Source: Azolla caroliniana (taxonomy: Eukaryota; Polypodiophyta). Taken from it: DNA of 64,000 nt. The position numbers and the translations under genes were made by a program. Numbering within the stretch: the first letter of the stretch is position 1; every line of letters starts with the position of its first letter. Below, in pieces: positions 34,001-46,134 of this stretch. The stretch lies in contig JBHGNT010000013.1 in the NCBI GenBank assembly GCA_043228905.1, positions 17,732,001-17,796,000 of the forward strand. Reading direction: 5' to 3'. A model generated the notes under the pieces. The model had not been told where the DNA came from and did not search any database. It saw only the letters and a list, made by a program, of their open reading frames with translations.

Positions 34001-36060
34001 ATACAACTTTTGCTTGCATTGTTCTCGGGGAACTTCCCAAATTCTTGACAAAGTTGAATACATTAACCAACAATCTTATAGATTGGCTAAGTATAGTTTT
34101 CTCAAGTGTCTTTACATTTCTTATTGTATGTTAAAACACGATTTGTCAAGTTAATGCAATTGTCTACTATATATCTCTTGAATCATGTCATGATTGTGAT
34201 AGAAATAGACATGGTGGAGAAATATGTCAACGAACAATACATGTGTGGTTGCAAAGAAAAGATCTTGTGATAACTCTATGCAATAGAAGCGTAAAAGCAA
34301 CTTTATATTATGAAAGTGTGATTCCTTTATTTGCATCGCACAAATATCACGATTGTTTGACCCTTTTGTTAGCATATAATCCATCTTTTATTTCTCTTAA
34401 CTATATTGGCCCAAGAATTTATGTTCTATATTTTTATGAAATGAGTATTGTGATGATCCGACATCAACATCATCTACACCAAAGCAATATGATTAGAGTT
34501 TCCTCAACTTAAAAGAAATGCAACCTAGATCTTCTTCTAAAAAATGGTTGTTAGTAGATCACGCCTTTTACATCAATAACATGACTTGATTAATGGAACG
34601 AGCTTACAATATCATGTGCACTTCCAATGGTCTAACTTTCCATGTTTGGCCATGTGGTTGTAACTTGTAACCTATGCTATCAGATTTTTACCTCAAAAGT
34701 ATTACATTGAACAATATTTTTAGCTATCTATTGACACACATTGTGGGATATGATAAAATTTTATGTCTCGTATGTAGATCAAATTAATATCATCTTAGAT
34801 ATAATAGTGGAGCGGGCATAAATTTATAGAACATATGCTTGTGTCATTTGGACTTGGATGAAACATTTTCTCTAGGGATATATTGCAATTACAAAGGGAT
34901 TCACAACAAGAAAAGATTATTATTCTAGCCACAAATATGGGAAATTTTGATGCTAATGGAGAGATAAGCTCATTGAGGGAAGGTTGAACACACACACACA
35001 CACTATGGCAACAAGATGAAGAAACAATATTTGTGCACTAAAATGAACTAGGAGAATGTATGGAATATGAAAATTGCTAAATCCTTGAGAAAGGCATGGA
35101 AGATGGAAGAAAGTAATAAAAAAGCAAGTAGACATACAACAAGAGATACGAAGGCCTTAAGAAAACAAAAGATCAAGTCAAAGAAGAACGAAAAATGGTG
35201 AACATGTGATGTGTAGTTCATAGCTCAAGAGCAAAATCCTCTGAATATTTAGTTTGATATTGAACATATTCGGGGAATAATATTGTAACAATAAGATAGA
35301 GATATTAGTAGTATGAATTCTATCATTGTTAATAGAAGACTCGGAAATATTATATTGAGATCCAAGGATTTGTTGTGATTTGGTACAATCAATGATTTGG
35401 TAAGTTTCAACTCAATATATTGAGATGTGGTATTGTTTCATGATGGTGTCATTAGGAGTTATTCTATCTCCAACTGTATCTTACAGCCATCCAAAGGCTT
35501 GTAAATCTTATTCACATTCATTCTGATTCATCATCGAAACCTTGTCGAATATTTATACTAGTTATTAACATCATCTCTTGATGAAGTAATTTGAAAGTAC
35601 TTTATATATATATAATTCTTCATATTTGAAATGATACCTCTGTACAACATTTACCTTTGCGATATAAGAAGGGAATCTCAAGGGCACATAACACATAGAT
35701 AATAGCTCGATGTTTAAAGGCATATTTGCCTTTGTAACAAAAGTGGCAAGCCAATGAAACATTGAATAATTGTCCTAGTCTTCAAACCTATGGAGGTTAT
35801 GTAACAAGGCTAAATGAGATGCCCCTCCCCCTCCAATCCTATCTAACTCAAAGACAATATATATCTCAAGAACACATTACATTATTGGAAGGAACCATCA
35901 AAGACATGTGAATGGTTGACGAAAATATTTAGATTTCTAATTTTAAGCATTACGAAAATATGTCATAAATATCCATTCCTTACATTAGAGTTGTGACAAA
36001 CATAAAGGGATCGTAAGAGGGACAATAGAAATAATATACATAGATTGGATGATGGTTGCC
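31085..36060. other. Long AT-rich intergenic region, no gene recognised
   Basis: The first few hundred bases are the PPR 3' flank. The rest has only short frames with no recognisable family. A diverged tandem repeat of about 115-120 bp is seen at 33265-33500 (gcattgagaacaaaccccatgt / tgagcacaaatctcatgttt, each followed by a gct.ttg...ta..attgtta block). A short (CA)n tract is at 34988-35003. Confidence 0.5.
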
Positions 36061-36065
36061 CAAGG

Positions 36066-36198
<133 letters not shown>

Positions 36199-36354
36199 TC
36201 TAGCGCATAAAAAAATACCCTATAAGTTGGGAAATTGTTGGGCAAGAATTATTGTTTATGTCACACATTCTTTAAAGATTGCATCTTCAGATTTTGGTAG
36301 TGCAAGTGTCGTTTGTTTTTAATATATATATCTAACCTTCGATTATTGTCTTTA

Positions 36355-36412
36355 CATCTCTCTCTCTCTTTCTTCCGCTTTTGAGTTGATTGTAATTTAA
36401 CCATTCATCTTG

Positions 36413-36463
<51 letters not shown>
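36355..36463. repeat. (CT)n and (GA)n microsatellites
   Basis: A short CT tract (36355-36370) and, about 45 bp later, about 24 GA units (36415-36463). The two are complementary and could form a hairpin. Confidence 0.9.
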
Positions 36464-36465
<2 letters not shown>

Positions 36466-36611
36466 ATAAATCCAATGGACCAACCTTACATGATAGATGG
36501 TTGAGCATATTTAGAGATTTCCTTATGGCATAGAATGTTGAGAAAATGGTCAACATAAAAGATGGCATGACTCTCCTCAAAACTACTCAACATATAATCA
36601 TCATCTTCCTC

Positions 36612-37020
36612 CTAGGGATCGGCAACGGCTCGACTCAAGCCTAAACTGTTTGGCTAAAACGGCTTAACTGCATTGGTTGCTATCCGAGCAATTAGGGTTG
36701 GGTTTGACCAACTCTCTCTTGGAAAGCGAGAATTCTCTCCTCGTCAGCTTAGCTCGGCTTAGGCTTGAGCCTGCCTTAACGGTTTGAGCTCGGCTCGGCT
36801 CGGCTTGAGCCTCCCAAACCGGCTCAAACCAGCTAAGCCGTTTAAGTGATTTAATTGTAATAAAATTATGGTATGAAGTTGAATATTCATTGTAATAGTA
36901 TTGTTGTTTTCTCCCAAACCGGTTTAGGGATCGGTTTGGTTCAGGTTTGAAAACCCCTAAACAGTTTGGCTTGGATAAGGCCAAACCGACTAAGCCTAAA
37001 CCGACCATTGCCGATCCCTA
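36612..37020. mobile_element. Non-autonomous hAT-like element with perfect 8-bp target duplication and 16-bp TIRs
   Basis: The 8-bp direct repeat cttcctcc flanks the element at 36604-36611 and 37021-37028. The terminal inverted repeats are tagggatcggcaacgg (left) and tagggatcggcaatgg (right end read inward), 15 of 16 identical and of the hAT type. The interior carries ggctcggctcggctt / aaaccggtttaggg palindromic blocks. It is 409 bp long and non-coding. Confidence 0.88.
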
Positions 37021-37029
37021 CTTCCTCCA

Positions 37030-37225
37030 TCCCATAACGTTTTCCGTTTCACACTCAAGACACTTAATATTGATCCCTAAGCATTCATATAACAATGAAT
37101 ATGTTGCTGGGACTTCCTTTGTCCTCACAGATGCCCTTTCCCAAAGCCAAGAACAACAAAAGTTCGAATATATCAAAAGTCACTCACACAAGCTAATCTT
37201 CTCCAATTACTCATGCCATGTAATC
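37030..37225. other. Intergenic gap between hAT-like element and LINE
   Basis: Nothing recognised. Confidence 0.4.
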
Positions 37226-37229
37226 TTTT

Positions 37230-40015
37230 TAATCCCCTAGGCAATGAATTACAAATTTTTGAAAATCCCCTAGGTTCGAGTTCACTTGCCACTTCTTACC
37301 TTCCAACACTGCCACCCACACTACCAACCATCGGCCATTGTCAAACAAAGCACTTAGGTTTCCCCACAAGTGATACTCATTAGATGGGCACTTACCACAG
37401 ATAATTTGTCCATCACCATCACCTACAAACCATCCAGACCAAACCCCCTCTTCCTCATTCAACCTTTCTAGACCATCAACAGTCTTATCTATAAACTAGG
37501 TCACCTTTTCTAGCCTGCCAGTAATGCTACCTGTTTGACCCTCGCTCCTCTTCATTCTGAAAACCTCCCAATCTCTTACTGAACTAACATTGTACCCTAA
37601 CATGCGCCCCCATGGCAAATATTTTTTCTGTCCAAGCATCACACCGTCTTCAAAACAACGGTTGTTGGAGTTGTTCCTCCAACGTTTTCGGTTGCATTAA
37701 GACCAACCCTTCTCTTACACTTGACCAGGCCATAATTATGGCACGAGCCACCTTTCGACTTTGGGTCTGAACTGAACAACCACCACATATTTGCCTTCCA
37801 AGGGCCGTCATTCCTCGAACACCAAAGGTCAACTCTGTCCCTAAACAACATGTTCCACAATTCAAGTCTAGGTTGTAAACTTCGCACCAGTAGCTTACTA
37901 AGTAAATCCTTACTTTGGTGAACTGGATCCATCAACCCAAGTCCACCCTGGTTTTTTGCCTTGATCAAACAACTCCACACCACTTTAGTTGATGTTGTCT
38001 CATGGTCTCTACCCCACCATAGGAACCCTCTCACCATTGCCTTAATGTTTTTGATGCAAGCTTTGTTTAACATCCAGCATGCCACTGAGTGTCACATGGT
38101 GGCTAACAAAATGTAGTTTACCACGACCACCCTACTTGCAAGAGAAAGCTTTATTGATGCACATAATCAAAGTTTTTTTATTTATTTTGTCTTTCACTTG
38201 CTCAAGTTGTTGGTTTTTAGGTGTCTCAACTCCCACCAAAAAACACAAATATTTAACAACCGTTCCATTGGGAACCCATTGAAAATCCGCATTAGGGCAT
38301 CAAAGAGGCCATGGGTTTGGACTTACCCAGAATCCTCTACTTTTGTTCCAATTGATTTTCCCTCCTGACGCTTTACAAAACAACTCAATCCGTCTTTCGG
38401 CCTACTGTAAATTAGCGGCATTGCCTTGTAGATAGAGCATGGTGTCATCTGCACATGTTGAGTCCAACAACTCCTTGCTCGCATGTGGGACAACTAATCC
38501 CCTTATTCCTGCATCGGGTCTGTTTAAAAAGAAAGAGAATGCCTCTGTAATCGATCTCCATTGCCTTACATCAACTATTAGACCATGTACCGTAGGAATT
38601 AGAAATATCAGCCCCTCTAAAAATGCTCAGGTAAGCATCCAACATCCCATGCCTCATTAAGACCATCAACCAAGTCAACCTTAATCACTTCCCAAAAAAT
38701 TTCAAAAAAATCTCTTGATAATCCGTCGATGTTTGGACAAGACGTTCTACATATACCCGCCAAAGCATCTGACATCTACTCTTCCAAGAGTGGCCTTGAT
38801 AGATTAACTTGTGCAACCTCTAAAATTCTTTGTTGCATTCCCTCCAATACAAGTTCTGTCAGATTAGGTTGTTCGGGGATACTATAATTGTATGAGAGTA
38901 GTCCACGATAGTGAGTTGTGACCGCCTCCATGATCTCCGATACATCCTTCGACATTGATCCATCCTCCTTAATCAGCTTAGGATTGTAGTTATAGTTTTT
39001 CTCGGCTTTTTATACTTAAAAAATTGTTGATGTACCTTATCCTCATTCTTGCTCCAACATGTCGCTTAACTCTTGAATAACATCATGTTTCTAGACACAA
39101 TCAACTGTTGTAGCGTTTCTCTAGCAACCTCAAGACCTGCTCTAGACCAGTGACACGTGGGATCTTTCTGAAGCATTCTTTGGGCGGCTGCTATCGATCT
39201 TCTTAATCCCACTTCTCTTTCCTTAGACCTCACAATTCTATTTTTAGTCTCTGCGTGCAAATACATTGAAGTTTCAATAATCTTCCCTCTGGATTACTTG
39301 CCCATATGCTCCTTACCTTCCTTCCCACCTTACCATTCTCAAAAAGCTTATTGTTGATCCTCAGATTGCAATCCCTTTCTGGCCTCCTCTAGTTGACTGA
39401 CATAATCTTAACCGACATATGATCAGAGTAAATTGAACCGACGACGATTTCAACATTGTTACCATATTTGTCCAATTCCGAGCTTATGTATATTTTGTCT
39501 ATGCGAGACATGCAAAAGCAATTTATACGACAACCTGCTCTTGAAAAGCTTGGTGAACTCCGCAGCTTTTTTAGTACATACCAAGCATCTTTCACTCCTA
39601 ATCGACCCATCAACAAATCCCATGCAACTAACTTTGACCCTTGGACCACTTTATGTATGCCACCCACCTTGTCCTTTGTGTGCAAAGTCATGTTAAAATC
39701 CCCTACGAGGATCCGCACATCTGCAAATAGCAGGCCATTGACCAATTGCCTCCAAAAAAGGGCCCACAACGCTGACAAATTGGGCACATACACATTTAGT
39801 ATCCCGACTATACATTGATGCCATCTGACAGTCACGTAAATGGCAGGTCCCTCCACTATGGTGTCCTGGCCACAACAACATTATCCAGATTGTTCCTGAT
39901 AGATGTACAAACACCTCCTTTTCTACAATGCTCACCTGAACTAGGGACCAAAAAGTATGCCAATCCCCCTCAAGAGGATTGCCAATACTCAAGATTTTGT
40001 TCGCACTCAAATGAT
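37230..40015 (-). mobile_element. Decayed L1-like LINE ORF2 (endonuclease to C-terminus)
   Basis: Read on the minus strand from 40010 down, an APE-type endonuclease comes first (ILNVYVPNLSALW, ILVGDFNMTLHTKD, CRINCFCMSRIDKIYIS, GSIYSDHMSV at 39856-39389). A linker helix region follows (39266-39066: RSIAAAQRMLQKDPTCHW). RT remnants are next; the active-site box reads DSTCADDTMLYLQG near 38470-38410, with Cys where FADD is usual. The post-RT part is at 38085-37639 (NIKAMVRGFLWWGRDHET, NQGGLGLMDPVHQSKDLL). Many stops and frameshifts make it inactive and old. The 3' end is near 37230 and no target duplication was found. Confidence 0.8.
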
Positions 40016-40019
40016 GCTC

Positions 40020-41630
40020 TTGTTAGTGGGCTTTTGTATCCAACCAAATTATTCTACCATGCCATACAAGAAAAAGCTACAAGGTAAATTAGTTCCTTCG
40101 AACATTGGCAAATCAATACACCTTTACAAGTCCATGCATGCATGGATCAGTACATTCCCAATGATCAACTCAATCTAAGCTATGTTAGGCTCACTCTACA
40201 TAACTGACACTAAGTGCCCACCATGTTTTGACCTTGGCACTCCCTAAGCATTACCCCATGCTTAGGATTGCAATTTTAATTTTGATGGAGTCTACTCTCT
40301 ACCATCACACACAACACAGACATTTGCACAATGAATTTTTTGTTCGGTCTATAAAACTAGAAAACAATTCTTAAATGTCCCAAGTCACGAATCAACTCAC
40401 TTCAAAGTTCAAACATACTACATGAGAATGTTTCACTTTTTGTCCCATAGGTCTGATTTGTCCTTTTCCATCTAATAAATTCTACCAACATATCTATCTG
40501 AAAAATGGGTGGTTTCGTAACTATTTTAATTTCTCTCAAAACACATCAACAATTCGAAATGGTTAGTCTTTTAATAAATCTCTCAAACATGAACAACTTT
40601 TGTTTGAGGGAGTGGTCTTCTAGCTGAACTCTTCTCCTTAATAGGTTCCTTGAGACTTGAATGGCCTTTACTCTTTAGAATATTTCAATAAGAAGAAAAA
40701 AGTGTGCGCATTAGCTCAAGGTATGGTGGTTTGATTTGTGAACCTATGACATGGATGAACATTGTCCACAGATAATGATATTAGCATAATAAAGTGTTAG
40801 GAAACATTTCAAAACATGAGGTGCTAGTTGAAGAGTGTTTATATCATTGAAAAACTATGTGAAACATGAACACAAATAAGAAAAAGCACACCTGATATAC
40901 CAAAACCCCGTATTAAATCTAAGAGTAAATATAATGAGTTCCAGATACATATATACATTACTTTTGTAATACTCTATTCAAAGAGTTTTTAATACTAATT
41001 TTTCTCAAGTAACCCAAATTTGACCTCATGCGTCCATCAATGCGGCCAACTCTTTGGAAACCATGATTTCATATAATTGTTTGCTCCTAGAAATGTACAA
41101 GATTATGGGCTATTGAACACCATTTTTGTTGACTAATAACAAAGCTTTCAATTCACAGTTCAACATTGTATGTAGATTGTGGTTTGTTTGAAGGGTGATA
41201 ACATTTTTTTACAAAACAAAATATCCCTCCATTAGTTGTATAAAAAGGTAATAACAACTACAACATACAAAGTATTTTTCCCCCAAGCCCGTCTTGTGTA
41301 AGACAATGCCTGAGGAAACAAATCTATGTACTCTAACAGTCCACTAATTTGCAAGCTATTCCATAGACACAATCCAAGGTATTCCATATCCATAGATAAC
41401 AACAAAAGTAGCTATATTCGGAAACATGCCCTCGTAGCTCATAGTTATGAACCATTTCAATACTTCTTCAACTTGCTCTTGTTCAACATAATCTTTATCC
41501 AAACAACTGAATGCTACCACAAGCTTTCAAGGAGAGAACAATGTATTTCATGCTTGTACATCTCGGATTTGAAGGTGATCAAATACGTTATGTGCTTTTT
41601 CAAGAGAACCAAATTTCACATTCATGACTA
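40020..41630. other. Intergenic, mostly unrecognised
   Basis: AT-rich. A segment at 40415-40490 (gagaatgtttcactttttgt, cccataggtc, tctaataaattct) resembles the 3' end shared by the SINE at 15.9 kb and the fragment at 6.45 kb, without a tRNA-like head. No gene is recognised. Confidence 0.4.
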
Positions 41631-41639
41631 TAAACTCAA

Positions 41640-42560
41640 CAAGTATGCTTCCTCTTTCCACATCAACTATCTCACTGGTTACCACCAAATTCCTGTACAT
41701 ACAACAACAAAGTAAGTCAAATTTTCCTCTCTCCTCATGAGCTTATGGTTCGGCTCCCATCCATCATCACCCATCCTTATCAAAAACATAAAAACTGCTT
41801 CGTCAAGTCCACATCAACTATCTTGCCGATTACCACCAAATTCCTACACATATAACAATAAAATGAGTCAAAATTCCTCATCTTCTCATGAGAATATGCT
41901 TCGGCCTCCACACCATTAGTACTCATCCTTATCCAAAACAAAAATTGAATACCACCAAAATCCTGCACATACAACAATACAATGAGTCTTTCCTCATCTC
42001 CTCATGAGAATATGCTTCTCCCCCCACATCCTCATCACTCATCCTTATGCAAAAATTTAAATTCTGCTTCATCAAGTCCACATCAAACATCTCGCCGAAT
42101 ATCGTCAAAATCCTGCACATACAATATAATGAGTCTTGTTTCCTTATCTCCTCATGAGAATATGCTTCGCCCCCCACATCCTCATCACTCATCCTTATGC
42201 AAAAATTTAAAATTTGCTTCATCAAGTCCAGATCAAACATCTCGCCGAATACCGCCAAAATCCTGCACATACAAACAACTAAATGACTCTAGTATTCTCT
42301 AGAGGCTATGCTTCAGCCCCTACACCACCATCACTCATCCTTATCAAAAACATGAATTGTGCTACATTACGTCTACGTCAACCATCTCACTCTTGCAGAT
42401 TTACCACCAAAATCGTGTACCTACAAAAACAAAATGACATTATTCTCCTCACCTCCTCATTAAATTATGTTACAACCCTCAATGCCCTCATCACTCATCT
42501 TTATCCAAAATACAAACGATGCTTCATTTTCCGCATCCACCATCTCGCCCCTGTCACTCC
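41640..42560. repeat. Tandem array, about six to seven units, period about 150 bp
   Basis: Units recur with landmarks ctcctcatgagaatatgctt, catcactcatccttat.caaaa, and caccaaaatcctgcacatac at about 41730, 41877, 41992, 42142, 42290 and beyond, with increasing divergence at both ends. One spacing is shortened to about 115 bp. The period of 150 keeps a minus-strand frame open through two central units. That frame gives a 50-aa repeat (MCRILAVFGEMFD.DLMKQ...RMSDEDVGGEAYSHEE). No protein family is recognised; it may be an expanded non-coding segment. Confidence 0.75.
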
Positions 42561-42569
42561 ACAAGATTG

Positions 42570-43057
42570 CCCCTATCACATCTGCCTCTTTTATGTCCTT
42601 CCTGTCAACCTGTCAGTTAAAAAGGAAAGGGTGATAACATTACTAGAGGATATGTTGCTTTTTCTTTTACTTATTCTTTTGCTGGTTTCCAGCTAGGTAG
42701 GACCGCTCTCGATAAACTCTCTCACACCACCCCAACACATTTCTTCTTCCTTCTATGCCCTCCATTTTTATTTGTGCCTCTACATGTGCAACCCAACTTA
42801 TATATGATATTATTCTCTATTAAGGATAAAAGATAGTATGTGAACTTTATTGACATGTTCTGCAAAGTGCATGAACCTAAAAGGTTGTAATTTGTAAAAT
42901 AGACATAAAGTTAACATGATAATGTACAATTTTCAATGTGTATATGTTTACCTTTGTAAGTTTGAAATTTTATTCACGAAACTAACCATATATGTAAACA
43001 TCAACTTCTATGAGCACCAAAATATTAATTCATTTTCAGCAACTTAGGCATTAATAT
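42570..43057. other. Intergenic, nothing recognised
   Basis: AT-rich flank upstream of the LINE insertion. No gene is recognised. Confidence 0.4.
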
Positions 43058-43068
43058 ATGAACATTGA

Positions 43069-46000
43069 GGAGATCATCACCTCTGGAAGCATGCCGGAGG
43101 AATTTGGACAGGGGATGATACATCTCATTCCTAAAAGTGGTGGGAATGCCAACGACATTCACAAGTGGCGGCCCATTACTCTTCTCAATACTGTCTATAA
43201 GTTGCTCGCAAAAATCGTGGCACGTCGTTTAACTCCACTTCTCCCTCAACTCATTCATCCGCCCCAGGCAGGTTTCGTTAGAAATCGGAGCATCCTAGAC
43301 AACCTCTTCTCATTTTGGGAAGCAGTAGCCCTTGCCAAGCAGACCAACAAGAAGGTAGCGGTGGTGCTACTAGATTTTGAGAAAGCATATGACAGGGTAT
43401 GCTGGAACTTTCTAGAAAGTGTGATGAGGAAACTCGGCTTTCAAGAGACATGGATCAAAGGCATTGCAGGATTTTATAGGAATGGCAGCAATTGCGTTTC
43501 GCTGGCAGGTGAAAGGGGCCCCTTTTTCCGAATATCTCGCTCTGTACGGCAGGGATGCCCACTAGCTCCATCCTTATTTCTATTATACGCCGAAGCACTC
43601 TCTTGCTTTCTCAACTCGTGGCATCTCAACCTACGTGATCTTCCCATACCTCATTCTTACCAAAGCATCCTGGATATAGAATTTGCAGATGACACAACGG
43701 TCTACTTGCAAGGGGACTTGGAAAACCTCCAAAAGCTAAAAAGTGGGCTAGTTTTATTTTGCAAGCGATCCAACGCCATGATCAATTGGCACAAATCCTG
43801 TGCAATATGGCTCTCTCAGGAAACACATCCGGCGTGGCACCCACACCCCGCTTTCAAGTGGATCAATCAAGGAACGAGCACCAAATATTTGGGCTTCCAA
43901 ATTGGTTTCAACATACCGTCGAAGACTATGATTGCACTCATTATCCTTTCCATTCGACAAAAGTTGATACATTGGAGCTCTAAAAAATTGTCGCTAGTAG
44001 GTCGCATCCTAGTGGCAAATCAGGTACTCCTCGCAACAACATGGTACAGTCTATCATGCTGGACAATCTCCAAGGAAAGTATACATCAGATTCAATGACT
44101 GGTCTGCAACTACATTTGGTCTGGTAAGGAAGACCATGTAGCTCGCACCAAGGTGGCGTGGCCTATACTCACAACGCCTAAGTCGAGAGGGGGATTGGGT
44201 CTTATTGATCCCCTTTCACAATCGAAAGCCTTACTTGCCAAATTTGTGGTGCGAGGACTCCAACCAGGAAATGATTGTTGGAAAATGCTACTGAGGTTAC
44301 GTTTCGCTTACTTTAGGCCACGAAAAGGGGTCAATTGGGCCCCTCAAATGGGATGGATTCTAAACATGGATCTCAAACCTAGTTTCTCCCGCCATTTGGA
44401 GGACAGATTTAGTGCATCCATGTGGAAGGCATGGTGTGACATTCGTCGAGGGCTCTAGTGTGATCAACCGAGATCCGAACTTGCCTGGCTCAGTCAACGT
44501 ATCCTATGGAACCCATGTCTCAAGGATGAATCTAATCAACTACTGGGATCATGTAAGGGGTTGTCATGGGGATACATTGCAGAAGGTCCAGGCAAAAGTA
44601 TAGAATGTTGGCGACGGTTTATGTCAATGCCACTACAAGATCAAGCGAACATACTCCATGGAATCAGGGGTAGATGGACTATGAGATCGGAAATCATTAA
44701 CGCGCTACTGATTAGGGAATCTGCTACTCAAAGGACGACAATGGAGAAATGGATAGGCCACGAGGAGGAGGGTTCTCTGATCCCGAGAGGTAGTGGATCA
44801 CCAGACAGACTCGAAGGCCCTGAATTGCGAGACACTGAGACACCCGCACAGAATAACGACATTTGAGTACTCATGTACACTGGTCATAAATGGATTGTAG
44901 ATCCTAATCCGATCAAAGTACAACCCGATTGGCATATATGTACTCATGAAAACACATGGTTACGTAAGGTCAGTTGGGACCCTTTGCAATGGACATGGCG
45001 TGATCCCTATGCGGGGCAAGGAAGCAAACCCATCCCTTTCTTCCAATTCACAACTAGATTGGGTCGCCACATTCTAGCTGCTCAAGCCGCCCGAGAACCG
45101 GCTGTTGCGAAGGTCTGGCACACATTTCAAGTTCCCTCCGCAATAATCACCAAGTTTTGGCAGAAAATCTAGAAACAACAACACGCGAGGCGAATTACCA
45201 CTTTCCAATGGCTGTTAATACATAAGTCCCTACCGATGGGAGCATGGCAACGTGGGAACCTTAGCTCTCCTAATTGTGTAGAGTGCCCACATGCAGTAGA
45301 ATCCATACGACACGCTCTGTGGGACTGCCCAACGTCCCATAGAATATGGCGGGGGGTTGGCCGCTTGTTACAATTATGCTAGGTGCAAGGTTCAATCAAG
45401 TGGGGAAATATATGTTGGCTATCATGGCAGGCTGCAATTGGCCGATACGAGCATCAGGAGGAGGGGATGACTTTGGTGATAAAAGCACAAGAGGTCCTTT
45501 TCTCCTCCAGTGGCAATGTCCACTCTATTCCTCTTAATGACAAATCTCAAGAGGTGTTGGAATTGGTTAGCCCAATAACCCTTTGGATTCTATGGAAACA
45601 ACGATGTAGGCGAGTCTTCTCCAACCAAACCGCCCATCCAACAAGGTTACTGCAAGAGATATGGAGTGAAATTGTAGCCACGCTGAAGAGCCAATATGAT
45701 GGCCTTAAAGGTGGCTCTGAGGGAGTTGAAAGACAACGCATAGCCTCCAGTGGCAATGTCCACTCTATTCCTCTTAATGACAAATCTCAAGAGGTGTTGG
45801 AATTGGTTAGCCCAATAACCCTTTGGATTCTATGGAAACAACGATGTAGGCGAGTCTTCTCCAACCAAACCGCCCATCCAACAAGGTTACTGCAAGAGAT
45901 ATGGAGTGAAATTGTAGCCACGCTGAAGAGCCAATATGATGGCCTTAAAGGTGGCTCCGAGGGAGTTGAAAGACAACGCATAGCCTTCATCCAACAATGG

Positions 46001-46075
46001 TCGTCCTCTCCCTTTCTTGAGTCAGTGGGCTTCCACATTAGATGGAACTATCGCGTCCCTTTAGGGATTTGTACA
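43069..46075 (+). pseudogene. LINE ORF2 fragment (reverse transcriptase, zinc-finger C-terminus), five nonsense codons
   Basis: One frame runs from the 5' truncation point to the stop at about 46076. The five internal stops can all be explained by single transitions (for example CGA to TGA, TGG to TAG or CAG to TAG). The related minus-strand LINE at 26.3 kb has Arg at the first of these positions and Trp at the fourth. The FADD active site is intact. Endonuclease and ORF1 are absent because of truncation. Confidence 0.85.
45504..45983 (+). repeat. 240-bp near-perfect tandem duplication inside the LINE
   Basis: Positions 45504-45743 and 45744-45983 match at all but one base I could see (ggctctga at about 45715 versus ggctccga at about 45955). 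The duplicated unit encodes 80 residues in the frame of the LINE (SSGNVHSIPLND ... GVERQRIA), so the frame is kept. Confidence 0.95.
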
Positions 46076-46134
46076 TAATCGTCTCATTTGTAAAATTTTG
46101 GAAAAAAATAAAAAAAATAAAATGAACATTGAAG

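Larger units (their letters stand above)
43069..46122 (+). mobile_element. 5'-truncated L1-like LINE with 11-bp target-site duplication and poly(A) tail
   Basis: The direct repeat atgaacattga lies at 43058-43068 and 46123-46133. The second copy directly follows an A-rich tail (46099-46122). The insert carries RT through C-terminal zinc finger in one reading frame. Motifs in order are IHLIPKSGG, WRPITLLNTVYKLLAK, QAGFVRNRSILDN, VVLLDFEKAYDRV, VRQGCPLAPSLFLLYAEAL, IEFADDTTVYLQG and TKYLGFQIG. They continue with GGLGLIDPLSQSKALLAKFV and the zinc motif CVECPHAVESIRHALWDC. There are five in-frame stops (near 44096, 44456, 44864, 45170 and 45378) and no frameshift. The apparent start codon at 43058 belongs to the target duplication, not to the element. 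Confidence 0.92.

Noticed and set aside
41640-42560. CRISPR-like array
   Set aside because: Units are about 150 bp and contiguous, without short repeats separated by unique spacers, and the DNA is from a plant nucleus.
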